Shown piece by piece: positions 53,138 to 61,540 of a stretch of DNA of 64,000 nucleotides; within the stretch, counting starts at the first letter, position 1, and the number at the start of each line of letters is the position of its first letter. Location: the NCBI GenBank assembly GCA_020072585.1, contig JAIQGL010000014.1, positions 154,658 through 218,657 of the forward strand, in the 5' to 3' direction. This DNA is from Terriglobia bacterium. Lineage in GTDB: Bacteria > Acidobacteriota > Terriglobia > Terriglobales > Acidobacteriaceae. The notes under the pieces are model-generated. The model saw only the letters and a list, made by a program, of their open reading frames with translations, made no database searches and was not told the DNA's origin. The position numbers and the translations under genes were made by a program.

Positions 53138-54210
53138 GATCGCGCTACGACACTGGCTGCCAGGCTTTCCAATTTGGCGAGTTGCGGGGTTTCGCCCATG
53201 GCGATCAGGCAATCGCCGGCCTGGATCGGCTCCTGGGCCTCAGGGTTGAACCGGGTGCTGCCATCCGCCCGGCGTATGGCAAGTATCATGATGCCGAATT
53301 TGTGGTGGATTCCGGAACTGCCCACGGTGGTCCCGGCGAGCGCAGACTGCGCAGCGATCCTGATTTCTTCAATCAGCATCTGGAAAGTACCGGAGCGGTC
53401 GCTGGCGATATCGAGAAAATCGAGCAGGTGGGGACGAAGGAAGCTCTGCGCAATGCGATGGCCGGCAGCGGCGTAAGGAGAGATTACGGTATCAGCGCCG
53501 GCGGTTTTCAGGTGTTTCTCAGCACGCTCTTCACTGGCGCGGGCGATGATCTTGAGCCGCGGGTTCAGGCCGCGCGCGGTCAGCACTATATAAATGTTGG
53601 TGGCATCAGTGGTGGTGGCGGCCACCAGGCCGATGGCACGGTCAATGCCGGCCTCACGCAGCGTCTTTTCGCTGGCGGCATCGCCCATCAGGACCAGCCA
53701 CTTGGGGTCGAGCTCGGCCACGCTCTTCTCTTCGCTTTCCACGATGACAAAAGGGCACGGCTTGCGCGCCAGTTCGTTGGCGACGCTGTGGCCTACACGT
53801 CCGGCGCCGCAAATAATGTAATGGTCCCGGAGACTGGCGATATCGCGTTCCATACGGCGTTTACCGAAAACTCTGACCAATTCGAATTCTAGCAAAGCCT
53901 GGGTGAGCGCCCCGATGATGAGAAAGACCAGGGCCACGCCAGCGACGATCAGGACAACATTAAATTCCCGGCCAGCCTGGGAAAGCGGATGCACTTCCGA
54001 TCCGATGGTGCTCAGCGTGATCACCACCATGTAAAAACTGTCAAACCAGCCCCAATGCTCGATGTGATGAAAGCCCACCGTACCAGCCACGCTGAGCACC
54101 AGCAGGGCCGTTGTAAATATCTTCAGCAGGCGAAAGCGATGCAGGTTCAGAGGCGGTTCCCCTTTTCGGAACCATTCTAGAATAGAAAGCCAAATCCACC
54201 ACGGAGACAC
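53134..54210 (-). CDS. Ion-channel/RCK protein with shortened selectivity filter
   Basis: The 358-residue protein has two membrane helices around a pore loop (about 30-105), a TrkA-N/RCK domain (DHYIICGAGRVGHSVANELA, about 128-245) and a TrkA-C domain (about 265-355). The pore loop reads MVVITLSTIGSEVHPLSQAG. The usual T-x-G-Y-G-[ED] filter is replaced by T-I-G-S-E, one residue short and lacking the GYG core, so potassium selectivity is doubtful. The only in-frame start found is GTG 54210, which lies inside a dispersed repeat. The gene is coupled to nnr. Confidence 0.8.
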   Translation of the reverse strand: MSPWWIWLSILEWFRKGEPPLNLHRFRLLKIFTTALLVLSVAGTVGFHHIEHWGWFDSFYMVVITLSTIGSEVHPLSQAGREFNVVLIVAGVALVFLIIGALTQALLEFELVRVFGKRRMERDIASLRDHYIICGAGRVGHSVANELARKPCPFVIVESEEKSVAELDPKWLVLMGDAASEKTLREAGIDRAIGLVAATTTDATNIYIVLTARGLNPRLKIIARASEERAEKHLKTAGADTVISPYAAAGHRIAQSFLRPHLLDFLDIASDRSGTFQMLIEEIRIAAQSALAGTTVGSSGIHHKFGIMILAIRRADGSTRFNPEAQEPIQAGDCLIAMGETPQLAKLESLAASVVARS

Positions 54211-54374
54211 GTAGGCACGAAGAAAACCAGGGGAAAAAGATCATCGGAACTTGTATCCAGACAATTCGCGGGCAGCACAATACAGAGATCTGTTCAACTT
54301 GAACCAGAGAATGCCGCTATCTCAAGTAATTCAGAAACACATTTTTCTCCGTGTCTCTGTGTCTCCGTGGTGGG
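54196..54374. repeat. Long inverted repeat of CCACCACGGAGACAC type
   Basis: The left arm CCACCACGGAGACAC (54196-54210) with its extension GTAGGCACGAAGAAAA is matched by the inverted right arm ending TCTCCGTGGTGG (54343-54374). The outer 15 bases are identical and most of the next 16 match. The arms enclose about 115 bases. The left arm supplies the GTG start and first codons of the channel gene. Confidence 0.7.
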
Positions 54375-54391
54375 TGTTCAGCTGTCGCCGG

Positions 54392-55918
54392 CTATCCTCC
54401 ACGCTGCACGCGGCTATGCGTGCGCCCGTAGCCGAAATAGATGATCATTCCCAGGACCAGCCACACCGCCAAACGAATCCAGGTAAGCCCGGCGAGACTC
54501 ACCATCATGGCGAGGGAAATGAGAATCCCCAGAATGGGCGTCACGGGCACCCATGGCGTTTTGAAAGGCCGCGGCATGTCCGGGCTGCGGCGACGCAGTA
54601 TCCAGATGCCGGCACAGACAATCACAAAGGCCAGAAGGGTCCCGATACTAACCATTTCGTCCAGTACGTTGATGGGAAGTGAGGCTGCCAGAACGGCCAC
54701 GAAGGTCCCCACCGTGAGGGTGGAAATCCACGGCGTACGGAAGCGCGGGTGGACCACGTTAAACATGCTGGGGAGCAGCCCATCCTTGGACATAGAAAAG
54801 AAAACGCGCGACTGACCGAGCAGCATGACGACAATCGTGCTGGTCAGGCCCATCAGAGCGCCGATTTTCACCAGCATACTGCCCCAGCGAACCCCGGTTG
54901 AATCTATGCCGATGGCCAATGGGTCCGGCACATTGAGGCTCTTGTAGCTGACTAAGCCAGTCAGGACTCCGGCCACCAGGATGTACAAGATGGTGCAAAT
55001 GACCAAAGAGCCAAGGATTCCAATAGGCATGTCCTTTTCCGGATTCTTGGCCTCCTGCGCAGCGGTGGAGACCGCGTCAAAACCAATGTATGCAAAGAAA
55101 ATAATACCCGCAGCGCGGAGGATCCCGGACCATCCAAACTGGCCGAACCCCTGGTTTTCAGGAATGAACGGATGCCAGTTTGCCATCAGTTCGCGATGGC
55201 CGAGCAGGAAGCTGGCGCCGATCCCAATGAAAACCAACAGCACGCATACCTTAACGATGACGATGGCCGAATTGAAATTAGCGGATTCCTTGATGCCGAT
55301 CACCAGGACCAGAGTGCAAAAAACGATGGCCAGAAAACCAAACAGGTTGAAAACTCCGTGCGCGTGCGGAAGGGTCGCCGGATCAATGCCCAGCACTTTG
55401 AGTTTCGGCACGATCTTGGTCGCATTTTCCCAGTGGTTGTTGTAAAAGATAAATTCGTCCCAGCGGGTACCGGCGAGCGACGCTGGAAGCTTGATTCCAA
55501 AATCGCCCAAAAGGCTAATGAAATAGCCGCTCCAGCCGGAAGCCACGGTGGCCGCACCAAAGGCGTACTCCAGCACCAGGTCCCAGCCGATGATCCAGGC
55601 AAAAATCTCGCCTAAAGTTGCGTAGCCATAGGTATAAGCTGAACCGGCTACCGGAATCATCGATGCAAATTCAGCGTAGCAAAGCCCGGCAAACACGCAA
55701 CCCACCGCCGCAAAAATAAACGACAAAACAATGGATGGTCCGGCATGTTGCGCGGTGGCAGTGCCGGTAATCACAAAAATTCCCGTGCCGATAATGGCGC
55801 CGATGCCCAGGGTGATCAGATTGGTAGGCCCGAGGGCGCGCCGCAGACTATGTTCACCTGTCTCCTGTGATTCGGCCAGGATGATTTTCAGCGGTTTGGT
55901 GGCAAGCAGATTGGCCAT
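54392..55918 (-). CDS. APC amino-acid permease, CAT-like, copy 1
   Basis: The 508-residue transporter has 12 to 14 hydrophobic segments and the APC signature near the N-terminus: NLITLGIGAIIGTGIFVITG. The conserved block FAGLCYAEFASMIPVAGSAY and GWDLVLEYAFGAATVASGWS follow, then FFAYIGFDAVSTAAQEAKNP, typical of the cationic-amino-acid (CAT/YfnA) subgroup. It is closely related to the next gene upstream, an evident tandem duplicate. The terminator at 55970 separates it from that gene, so it probably has its own promoter. Substrate undecided. Confidence 0.9.
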   Translation of the reverse strand: MANLLATKPLKIILAESQETGEHSLRRALGPTNLITLGIGAIIGTGIFVITGTATAQHAGPSIVLSFIFAAVGCVFAGLCYAEFASMIPVAGSAYTYGYATLGEIFAWIIGWDLVLEYAFGAATVASGWSGYFISLLGDFGIKLPASLAGTRWDEFIFYNNHWENATKIVPKLKVLGIDPATLPHAHGVFNLFGFLAIVFCTLVLVIGIKESANFNSAIVIVKVCVLLVFIGIGASFLLGHRELMANWHPFIPENQGFGQFGWSGILRAAGIIFFAYIGFDAVSTAAQEAKNPEKDMPIGILGSLVICTILYILVAGVLTGLVSYKSLNVPDPLAIGIDSTGVRWGSMLVKIGALMGLTSTIVVMLLGQSRVFFSMSKDGLLPSMFNVVHPRFRTPWISTLTVGTFVAVLAASLPINVLDEMVSIGTLLAFVIVCAGIWILRRRSPDMPRPFKTPWVPVTPILGILISLAMMVSLAGLTWIRLAVWLVLGMIIYFGYGRTHSRVQRGG

Positions 55919-55969
55919 TCAGTTCCCTCTTCCCATAGACGTGACAGGACGCAAAAAGACTGGCCATTC

Positions 55970-56003
55970 TAAAACAAAAACCCTCCGCCGCAGCGGAGGG
56001 TTG
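55970..56003 (-). terminator. Terminator of APC permease copy 2
   Basis: On the minus strand AACCCTCCGC, loop TGCG, GCGGAGGGTT is followed by TTTGTTTTAG. It lies about 22 bases after the stop of the gene at 56026. Confidence 0.88.
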
Positions 56004-56025
56004 GGACAAATAGCACGAATCGCGG

Positions 56026-57579
56026 CTATTTCGATTGCAGAGAGGTTGCTGGTCCTGCCTGTACTTTGCTGTGCTTTGTACCGTAGGTGAAGTAGATCAC
56101 CATGCCGATGGCCAGCCAGATAATGAGCCGCAGCCATGTATCGCCCGGCAAAGACCGCATTAACCAGAACGCAGCCAGCATTCCTGCAATCGGCGTGAAT
56201 GGCACCCATGGGGTCTTGAAAGGACGCGGCATATCCGGACGCTTGCGGCGCAGCACCCAGACACCGGCGCAGACAATGACAAATGCCAGCAGCGTGCCGA
56301 TGCTTACCAACTCGCCAAGAATGCCGATGGGAATCAGGGCAGCAAAGAACGCAACAAAAATACCGACGATAATCGTGGACTTCCAGGGGGTCCGGAATCT
56401 GGGATGAATTTCACCAGCCCACTTCCACAGCAAGCCATCGCGTGACATGGAATAAAACACGCGCGACTGCCCCAGCAACATCACCAGCATCACGGTGCTC
56501 AGGCCGGCAATGGCGCCAACGTTCACCAGCAGGCTTCCCCACCAGACTCCCGTAAGAGACATGGCCAGCGAAACCGGAGCGGCAACGTTGAGCTGCGAAT
56601 AGTGCACCACTCCCGTCAACAGCAGCGAAACGACAATATAAAGGACGGTACAAACACCCAATGAGCCCAGAATGCCGATCGGCATGTCCTTTTGCGGATT
56701 CCTGGCCTCCTGCGCGGCGGTGGACACTGCATCAAACCCGATGTAAGCGAAGAATACGACCGCGGCGCCTCGAGCGATTCCGGACCATCCGTAAATTCCG
56801 TAGGTGCCGGTATTCGGCGGAATGAAGGGCGTCCAGTTGGCTTTGGCTTCCGCCATATGATGCATGACATAGTTCCCGGCAACAGCAATAAAAATCAGGA
56901 CAGCCGCCAGCTTCACAAAGACGATTGCAGAATTGAAGTTCGCAGATTCCTTGATGCCGATTACCAAAACTGAGGTCACCAGCACAATTCCCAGAAATGC
57001 CACAAGGTTAAAGACAGCTGTCACATGTGGCAGCGTGTGCCAATCAATGCCCGAGTCTGTCAGTGTTTTCTGCACGGTGGCCAGCGGCATCCAGTTGTTC
57101 TTATAGAGGACCATTTGCGTGCCCGGCACATTGATCAGGGTCGGAGGCAAATTGATGCCGAAGCCCTGTAGGAATGCGACGATCGTTCCGGCCCATCCGG
57201 AAGCGACGGTAGCGGCGCCGAAAGCATATTCCAGGATCAGGTCCCAGCCGATAATCCAGGCAAAAATTTCGCCCAGGGTGGCATAGCCATAGGTATAGGC
57301 AGATCCGGCGATGGGAATGAGCGCGGCAAATTCTGCATAACACAGGCCGGCAAAGACGCAGCCCGTTCCGGCGAAGATATAAGAGAGTACGATTCCAGGC
57401 CCGCCAAACTGGGCCGCTGCTGCTCCGGTCAAGACGAAAATTCCAGCGCCGATAATCGCGCCGATGCCGAGAGTGATCAGATTGACCGGCCCCAGGGCGC
57501 GCTTAAGACTGTGTTCGTTTTCTTCTTTCGATTCGGCAAGCAACACGTCCATTGGCTTCGTCGCCAGCAAATTGGCCAT
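56026..57579 (-). CDS. APC amino-acid permease, CAT-like, copy 2
   Basis: The 517-residue transporter has the same N-terminus as its neighbour (MANLLATKPMDVLLAESKEE) and the same signatures: NLITLGIGAIIGAGIFVLTG, AGSAYTYGYATLGEIFAWII, FFAYIGFDAVSTAAQEARNP. By eye, identity with copy 1 is well above half over the length; the loop at about 135-175 differs most, suggesting diverged substrate range. AGGAG lies before the ATG. It follows the third permease by 27 bases and may be in one transcript with it. Confidence 0.9.
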   Translation of the reverse strand: MANLLATKPMDVLLAESKEENEHSLKRALGPVNLITLGIGAIIGAGIFVLTGAAAAQFGGPGIVLSYIFAGTGCVFAGLCYAEFAALIPIAGSAYTYGYATLGEIFAWIIGWDLILEYAFGAATVASGWAGTIVAFLQGFGINLPPTLINVPGTQMVLYKNNWMPLATVQKTLTDSGIDWHTLPHVTAVFNLVAFLGIVLVTSVLVIGIKESANFNSAIVFVKLAAVLIFIAVAGNYVMHHMAEAKANWTPFIPPNTGTYGIYGWSGIARGAAVVFFAYIGFDAVSTAAQEARNPQKDMPIGILGSLGVCTVLYIVVSLLLTGVVHYSQLNVAAPVSLAMSLTGVWWGSLLVNVGAIAGLSTVMLVMLLGQSRVFYSMSRDGLLWKWAGEIHPRFRTPWKSTIIVGIFVAFFAALIPIGILGELVSIGTLLAFVIVCAGVWVLRRKRPDMPRPFKTPWVPFTPIAGMLAAFWLMRSLPGDTWLRLIIWLAIGMVIYFTYGTKHSKVQAGPATSLQSK

Positions 57580-57606
57580 GCAGAGTTTCTCCTTTTTGTG
57601 TACGGC

Positions 57607-59145
57607 TCAGGCTTGTGAGACTGCGGCGCTACGCCGCGACCACACAAAATATACCGGAATCCCCAGCAGGACGATGATCAAGCCCGGCCATGTGTATTGC
57701 GGTTTGTAGCGCAATAATACGACATCGATGAATAAAGCCATCACAATATAAACGGCGGGCAGTACCGGATAGCCGATGGCACGGTAGGGCCGTTCGGCCT
57801 GGGGCTGTGTGCGCCGCAAAACAAACAGGCCCGCGATCGTCAATATATAGAAGACCAGCACGGCAAAGATGATGTAGTCCAGAAGCTGCCCGTACGTGCC
57901 GGAGAGGCAGAGCACGCAGGTCCATATGCCCTGCACGATCAGCGCATTCTTCGGCGTGTGATATTTGGGATGGACCTTGCCGGTGGACTTGAAAAACAGC
58001 CCATCCTTGGCCATGGCGTAATAGACGCGGGCGCCGGAGAGAATCAGTCCATTGCAGCAGCCGAAAGTCGAAATCAAAATGGCGATGGCCATCAAGCCGC
58101 CACCGCTGGAACCAAACATCTGCTGCAACACGGCGGTACCCACGCGATCAGAACTTGCGTACTTGATGCCGCGCGCCACAACGTCTGCGCCATTCGCATT
58201 GCCATCAAACGGCAGATGCGCCAGGTAAATAAAGTTGGCCGCGACATAGAGCAAAATCACCACGCCCGTCCCCATCGCCAGCGAGAGCGGCAGGTTGCGC
58301 TTGGGATCTTTTACCTCGCCTGCGGTAAACGTCACGTTGTTCCAGGCGTCAGCGGAAAATAGAGATCCGACCTGCGCCACAGCCAGAATCGTCAATACAC
58401 CCACAAACGGCCCTGCTGCGGTACCAGTAGCGGAATGAGGAAAATCCAGCCGCCAGAAGTTGCCAAAGTTCGCGGCGATGGCCTGCGCGTTGCGCGCCAC
58501 AAAAATTCCAGCAACCACCAGCCCGGCCAGCGCCGAAACCTTGGCGATGGTAAACAAGTTCTGCACCGCTGCGCCCAGCTTGAGGCCAAAAATATTCAAG
58601 ACGCTCAGGAAGATGACTATCACAATGCCGCAAAGGTTCTGCGTGTTCAGGCCTACATCCATATTGCCCAGCACCATGGGGCCAATGGGGATCGGCGGGA
58701 CGTGAGCAATATGCAGGATCCAGTTGTCGGCGGCAATCGAGGGGAAAAAATATCCCAGAAATTTGCCGAAGGCCACGCCCACGGCGGCCACCGTCCCGGT
58801 TTGGATCACCAGAAACAGAGTCCATCCATAAAGAAAGCCCCAAAGCGAACCCAGCGATTCGCGCAGGTAGACGTACTGTCCGCCGGCTTTGGGCATCATG
58901 GCGGCCAGTTCGCCGTAAGAGAGAGCGCCCACAATCGTCATAAAACCGGTCACCAGCCACGCGCCAATCAGCAGCGCGGGCGAGTTGACCTCGCGGGCAA
59001 TCTCCGCCGACACAATAAAGATGCCGGAGCCAATCATTGACCCCATGACCAGTGTGGTTGCGCTGGTCAGGCCCAGCCCTTTCACTAACTCAGGCGCGGC
59101 CATGGACTGAGGCGGCGTGGTTTGGACTTCCGCTGATGAAGACAT
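57607..59145 (-). CDS. APC permease, LAT-like
   Basis: The 512-residue transporter (ATG 59145) belongs to a different APC branch. It begins with a polar tail, then LTSATTLVMGSMIGSGIFIV, and carries GALSYGELAAMMPKAGGQYV, YLRESLGSLWGFLYGWTLFL and LFSADAWNNVTFTAGEVKDP. These are the hallmarks of the L-type amino-acid transporter/serine-threonine exchanger group. It lies 16 bases after thiE in the same direction. The link with thiamine synthesis may be only positional. ATG 59145 avoids overlap with thiE; the open frame extends to 59211. Confidence 0.88.
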   Translation of the reverse strand: MSSSAEVQTTPPQSMAAPELVKGLGLTSATTLVMGSMIGSGIFIVSAEIAREVNSPALLIGAWLVTGFMTIVGALSYGELAAMMPKAGGQYVYLRESLGSLWGFLYGWTLFLVIQTGTVAAVGVAFGKFLGYFFPSIAADNWILHIAHVPPIPIGPMVLGNMDVGLNTQNLCGIVIVIFLSVLNIFGLKLGAAVQNLFTIAKVSALAGLVVAGIFVARNAQAIAANFGNFWRLDFPHSATGTAAGPFVGVLTILAVAQVGSLFSADAWNNVTFTAGEVKDPKRNLPLSLAMGTGVVILLYVAANFIYLAHLPFDGNANGADVVARGIKYASSDRVGTAVLQQMFGSSGGGLMAIAILISTFGCCNGLILSGARVYYAMAKDGLFFKSTGKVHPKYHTPKNALIVQGIWTCVLCLSGTYGQLLDYIIFAVLVFYILTIAGLFVLRRTQPQAERPYRAIGYPVLPAVYIVMALFIDVVLLRYKPQYTWPGLIIVLLGIPVYFVWSRRSAAVSQA

Positions 59146-59161
59146 AATTGTTCTGTATGTT

Positions 59162-59926
59162 TTACCCCAAAACGCCCAGAAAAGCCGCAACTGCTTTTGC
59201 CGGGGACTCAAGAAGGTCAGAGATTACGGCCACCGAGTCGGCCCCTGCATCCCGCACCTGGCGGCAGTTCTGGCGGGTAATTCCCCCAATGGCGACTAAG
59301 GGCTTTCCTGTAGCCAGCCGCGCCTGCCGGACTCCCTCCAGCCCCACCACAGGATCAGGGTTCATTTTGGAACCCGTGGCAAACACCGGCCCAATCGCAA
59401 TGTAGTCTACCGGGAGCGTGTCGGCTTCGCGGACCTGGGCTAGGTTATGGGTGGAAAAGCCGATGAGGCGTTTCCTCGTCTTGTCTCTTTCCTCGACCGC
59501 TATACCCTCCGGGTGCCCTATCCTTTCGCCTGGGTGCCCCATCCTTTCGCGAAGAAGCTGGGGCCTTCCCAGCGACTGAGCGATAGGGTGGGAACTCACC
59601 GAATCGAAGATCCGGCGCGCCGCCGTGGGAGAAAGGTCATCCTGTCCCAGGTGGACTCCGTCTGCGTCAGCGGCAAGGCAGATGTCAACGCGATCATTGA
59701 TGATCAGCATGGCCTTGCCCAGAGTTACCCTGCGCAGCTCGCGGGCACAACTCAGGAAGCGCCGCGGCTGCTCCGGCTGGGACTTGTCGCGTAGCTGGAT
59801 CAGCGTCGCTCCGGCTGCGATCAGCTCTTCCGCGTAACGGACTACGGCCCAGACCGGGTCTGCCTGCGCCGCGAAGCAGGAGAAGTCGATGATGGGATAG
59901 AGCCGGGACAAAATGGGAATAGCCAT
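59162..59926 (-). CDS. thiE: Thiamine-phosphate synthase with internal repeat-derived insert
   Basis: ThiE joins hydroxymethylpyrimidine diphosphate and thiazole phosphate to thiamine phosphate. From ATG 59926 (MAIPILSRLYPIIDFSCFAA) the product is 254 residues. Family motifs are present: AGATLIQLRDKS, LIINDRVDICLAADADGVHL, GQDDLSPTAARR, IGFSTHNL, VDYIAIGPVFATGSK and LVAIGGITRQN. Between ARRIFDS and IGFSTHN lies an insert of about 45 residues (GRPQLLRERMGHPGERIGHP, EGIAVEERDKTRKR) encoded by a repeat-like stretch. It keeps the frame open and leaves the catalytic blocks intact. Confidence 0.88.
   Translation of the reverse strand: MAIPILSRLYPIIDFSCFAAQADPVWAVVRYAEELIAAGATLIQLRDKSQPEQPRRFLSCARELRRVTLGKAMLIINDRVDICLAADADGVHLGQDDLSPTAARRIFDSVSSHPIAQSLGRPQLLRERMGHPGERIGHPEGIAVEERDKTRKRLIGFSTHNLAQVREADTLPVDYIAIGPVFATGSKMNPDPVVGLEGVRQARLATGKPLVAIGGITRQNCRQVRDAGADSVAVISDLLESPAKAVAAFLGVLG
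59505..59600 (+). repeat. Repeat element inserted in thiE
   Basis: GGGTGCCCTATCCTTTCGC (59511-59529) and GGGTGCCCCATCCTTTCGC (59532-59550) are direct copies 21 bases apart. An inverted relative GCGATAGGGTGGGA lies at 59580-59593. The whole coincides with the extra segment in the ThiE protein. Confidence 0.65.
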
Positions 59927-60482
59927 CCTCCAGAAACTAGTCATCAGTCATAGAGGGTACCCTACCCCCCATCCTTCAACTAGGATTCTAAATGGGTTAC
60001 ACGATGTAATCCCGGGGATCCCATTTCCAATCCGTGTCATCCATGTTAATCAGTGGTGAGATTTCCGGTTTTCAATTACCAATTTTGGCAATGCCGGCGA
60101 TTTTGGCAATCTTTTCTTACCCTCTCCCCTCCCATAGTCATCCCAGATTGGCGTGGGGTTCAGAAGGGTCGTGTAGCACAGCCGCCCTCGGCTGTGTGAA
60201 GTTGGGATTCGATTTGGCTGAATGCTGAGTGCCGATTGCTGAGTGCTTGTGTTTTCAAAGATCTTAAAACGCTTCCCGGCCCTGAGGCGGTGCTAGAAGA
60301 TAGGGTATTTCCGCCTTTAAATCAATCGCGAAAGAGGACATCTTGACAAAGCCACTCCGCGGAATCATTGATTTTTTCGCGCGAGTTCCGCCGGCATACA
60401 GCTTTGGATTCTCCCCCGGAATTCGCTACCATTTTCTTAGGCCTTAAAAACAAGTAAGGCTGAATATTTTTCTGGAGTAATC
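59927..60482. other. Repeat-rich intergenic region
   Basis: No gene is supported in 556 bases. It holds several repeat-like pieces: TCCGTGTCATCCATGTTAAT (60031-60050), the GCCAAAATCGCC copy (60079-60111), a palindromic CACAGCCG/CGGCTGTG pair (about 60176-60199), and TGCTGAGTGCCGATTGCTGA (60222-60241). The promoter of the small gene at 60483 lies near its right end. Confidence 0.55.
60079..60111 (-). repeat. Dispersed ATTGCCAAAATCGCC repeat, copy 3
   Basis: On the minus strand GATTGCCAAAATCGCCGGCA continues TTGCCAAAATTGG. It shares 16 identical bases with the copy at the MobB-like 3' end, more than 53 kb away. Confidence 0.65.
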
Positions 60483-60746
60483 ATGTCAGCCAAAAAGAAA
60501 TTCAAATTCGCGGCAGGAGCAGTAGGCGCTGTTGCCATCGGATCATTTGCCATCGGCGCATTCGCCATTGGAGCTCTGGCCATCGGACGGCTGTTCGTTC
60601 GCAAATTCGCGGTGCAAAGTGGTTCGCTCGGATCGCTTGAGATCGGCGAGCTGACTGTCCGGCGGCTGAAAGTAGAAGAGCTTCAGGTGGAGAACGATCT
60701 GCAATTGCCGGGTGGACAGCGGCTGGGGCTAAGAGAGCCGGCATAA
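60483..60746 (+). CDS. Small alanine/isoleucine-glycine repeat protein (87 aa)
   Basis: The product begins MSAKKKFKFAAGAVGAVAIG and carries a five-residue period (AVAIG-SFAIG-AFAIG-ALAIG) at about residues 15-35. A second part follows with a related period (GSLGSLEIGELTVRRLKVEE). The pattern suggests a short beta-helix-like or membrane-associated repeat. It is convergent with the anti-sigma gene downstream. I recognise no function. Confidence 0.7.
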   Translation: MSAKKKFKFAAGAVGAVAIGSFAIGAFAIGALAIGRLFVRKFAVQSGSLGSLEIGELTVRRLKVEELQVENDLQLPGGQRLGLREPA

Positions 60747-60766
60747 CCGGATTGATTGCCCCAACC

Positions 60767-61540
60767 TCACAACGTCGTTGACAGCCGGTCAGCGATTTGC
60801 CCGGCTGGAACAGAGTCATGCCCCCCGACGACGATTCCAGTCAGTCCGGCCGATGAAAACCCCGCCACGTCCAATCCATATTCGGCGTTACGCAGATGGG
60901 CCGCCTGGTAGGGCGTATGCGCCTCAGGGCTTGCAGAAGTCGGCAGCAGAAAAATCGAGGTCTCCACGTCGCCGGTCTTAAAAACAAAATGCGCATATTC
61001 TGTGCCCCGCAGATTGCACAGGCGCACTTTCTCCAGGGCAGCTCCTTCCGGCGTGATGGAAGAGAGCAGGTTTTTCCGCTGCGGGAATTGTGTCTGCAAG
61101 AAACGCGCTACATCCTCGGGCTTGCGCTCCCAGTCCGGATGGCGCTGTAGAACCAGGTCCTGATAATGGTCGCTGGCTGCCGCCAGGGCCATGTTTCTCT
61201 CAGACTGATGCACGTAAAGCCTGGGGAGAGCGATGGACGCGAACATTGCAAGCGCCAGCACTGCTGCTACAGAAGCCGCCCGCACCACGGTGAGTCGTGG
61301 CAGGCGTTTCCACCATGGCGCTGCGATGCGCGCATGGACGCAGCCCAGCACCGCCGATACATCCGGTGTTTCTTCCAGCATGGCGGTTCGCAACGCGTTA
61401 TCCAGATCGCTTTCCGCGCGGACCATTGCGGCGCATGGCGCGCATTCCCGCAAATGGAGTTCAAGCGCGGCCCTCTCCTCACCCGGCAGCTCGCCGGAGA
61501 GATGGAGCGGCAGAAGGTTATATACCGTATCGCAATTCAT
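60767..61540 (-). CDS. Anti-sigma factor, zinc-finger type
   Basis: The 257-residue protein has the N-terminal zf-HC2 motif MNCDTVYNLLPLHLSGELPG, LELHLRECAPCAAMVRAES (H-x3-C-x2-C). A membrane helix lies at about residues 88-108 (VVRAASVAAVLALAMFASIA). A sizeable extracytoplasmic domain of about 145 residues ends GIVVGGHDSVPAGQIADRLS. Its start overlaps the ECF sigma gene (ATGA). The large sensor domain differs from the anti-sigma factor at 8109. Confidence 0.85.
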   Translation of the reverse strand: MNCDTVYNLLPLHLSGELPGEERAALELHLRECAPCAAMVRAESDLDNALRTAMLEETPDVSAVLGCVHARIAAPWWKRLPRLTVVRAASVAAVLALAMFASIALPRLYVHQSERNMALAAASDHYQDLVLQRHPDWERKPEDVARFLQTQFPQRKNLLSSITPEGAALEKVRLCNLRGTEYAHFVFKTGDVETSIFLLPTSASPEAHTPYQAAHLRNAEYGLDVAGFSSAGLTGIVVGGHDSVPAGQIADRLSTTL

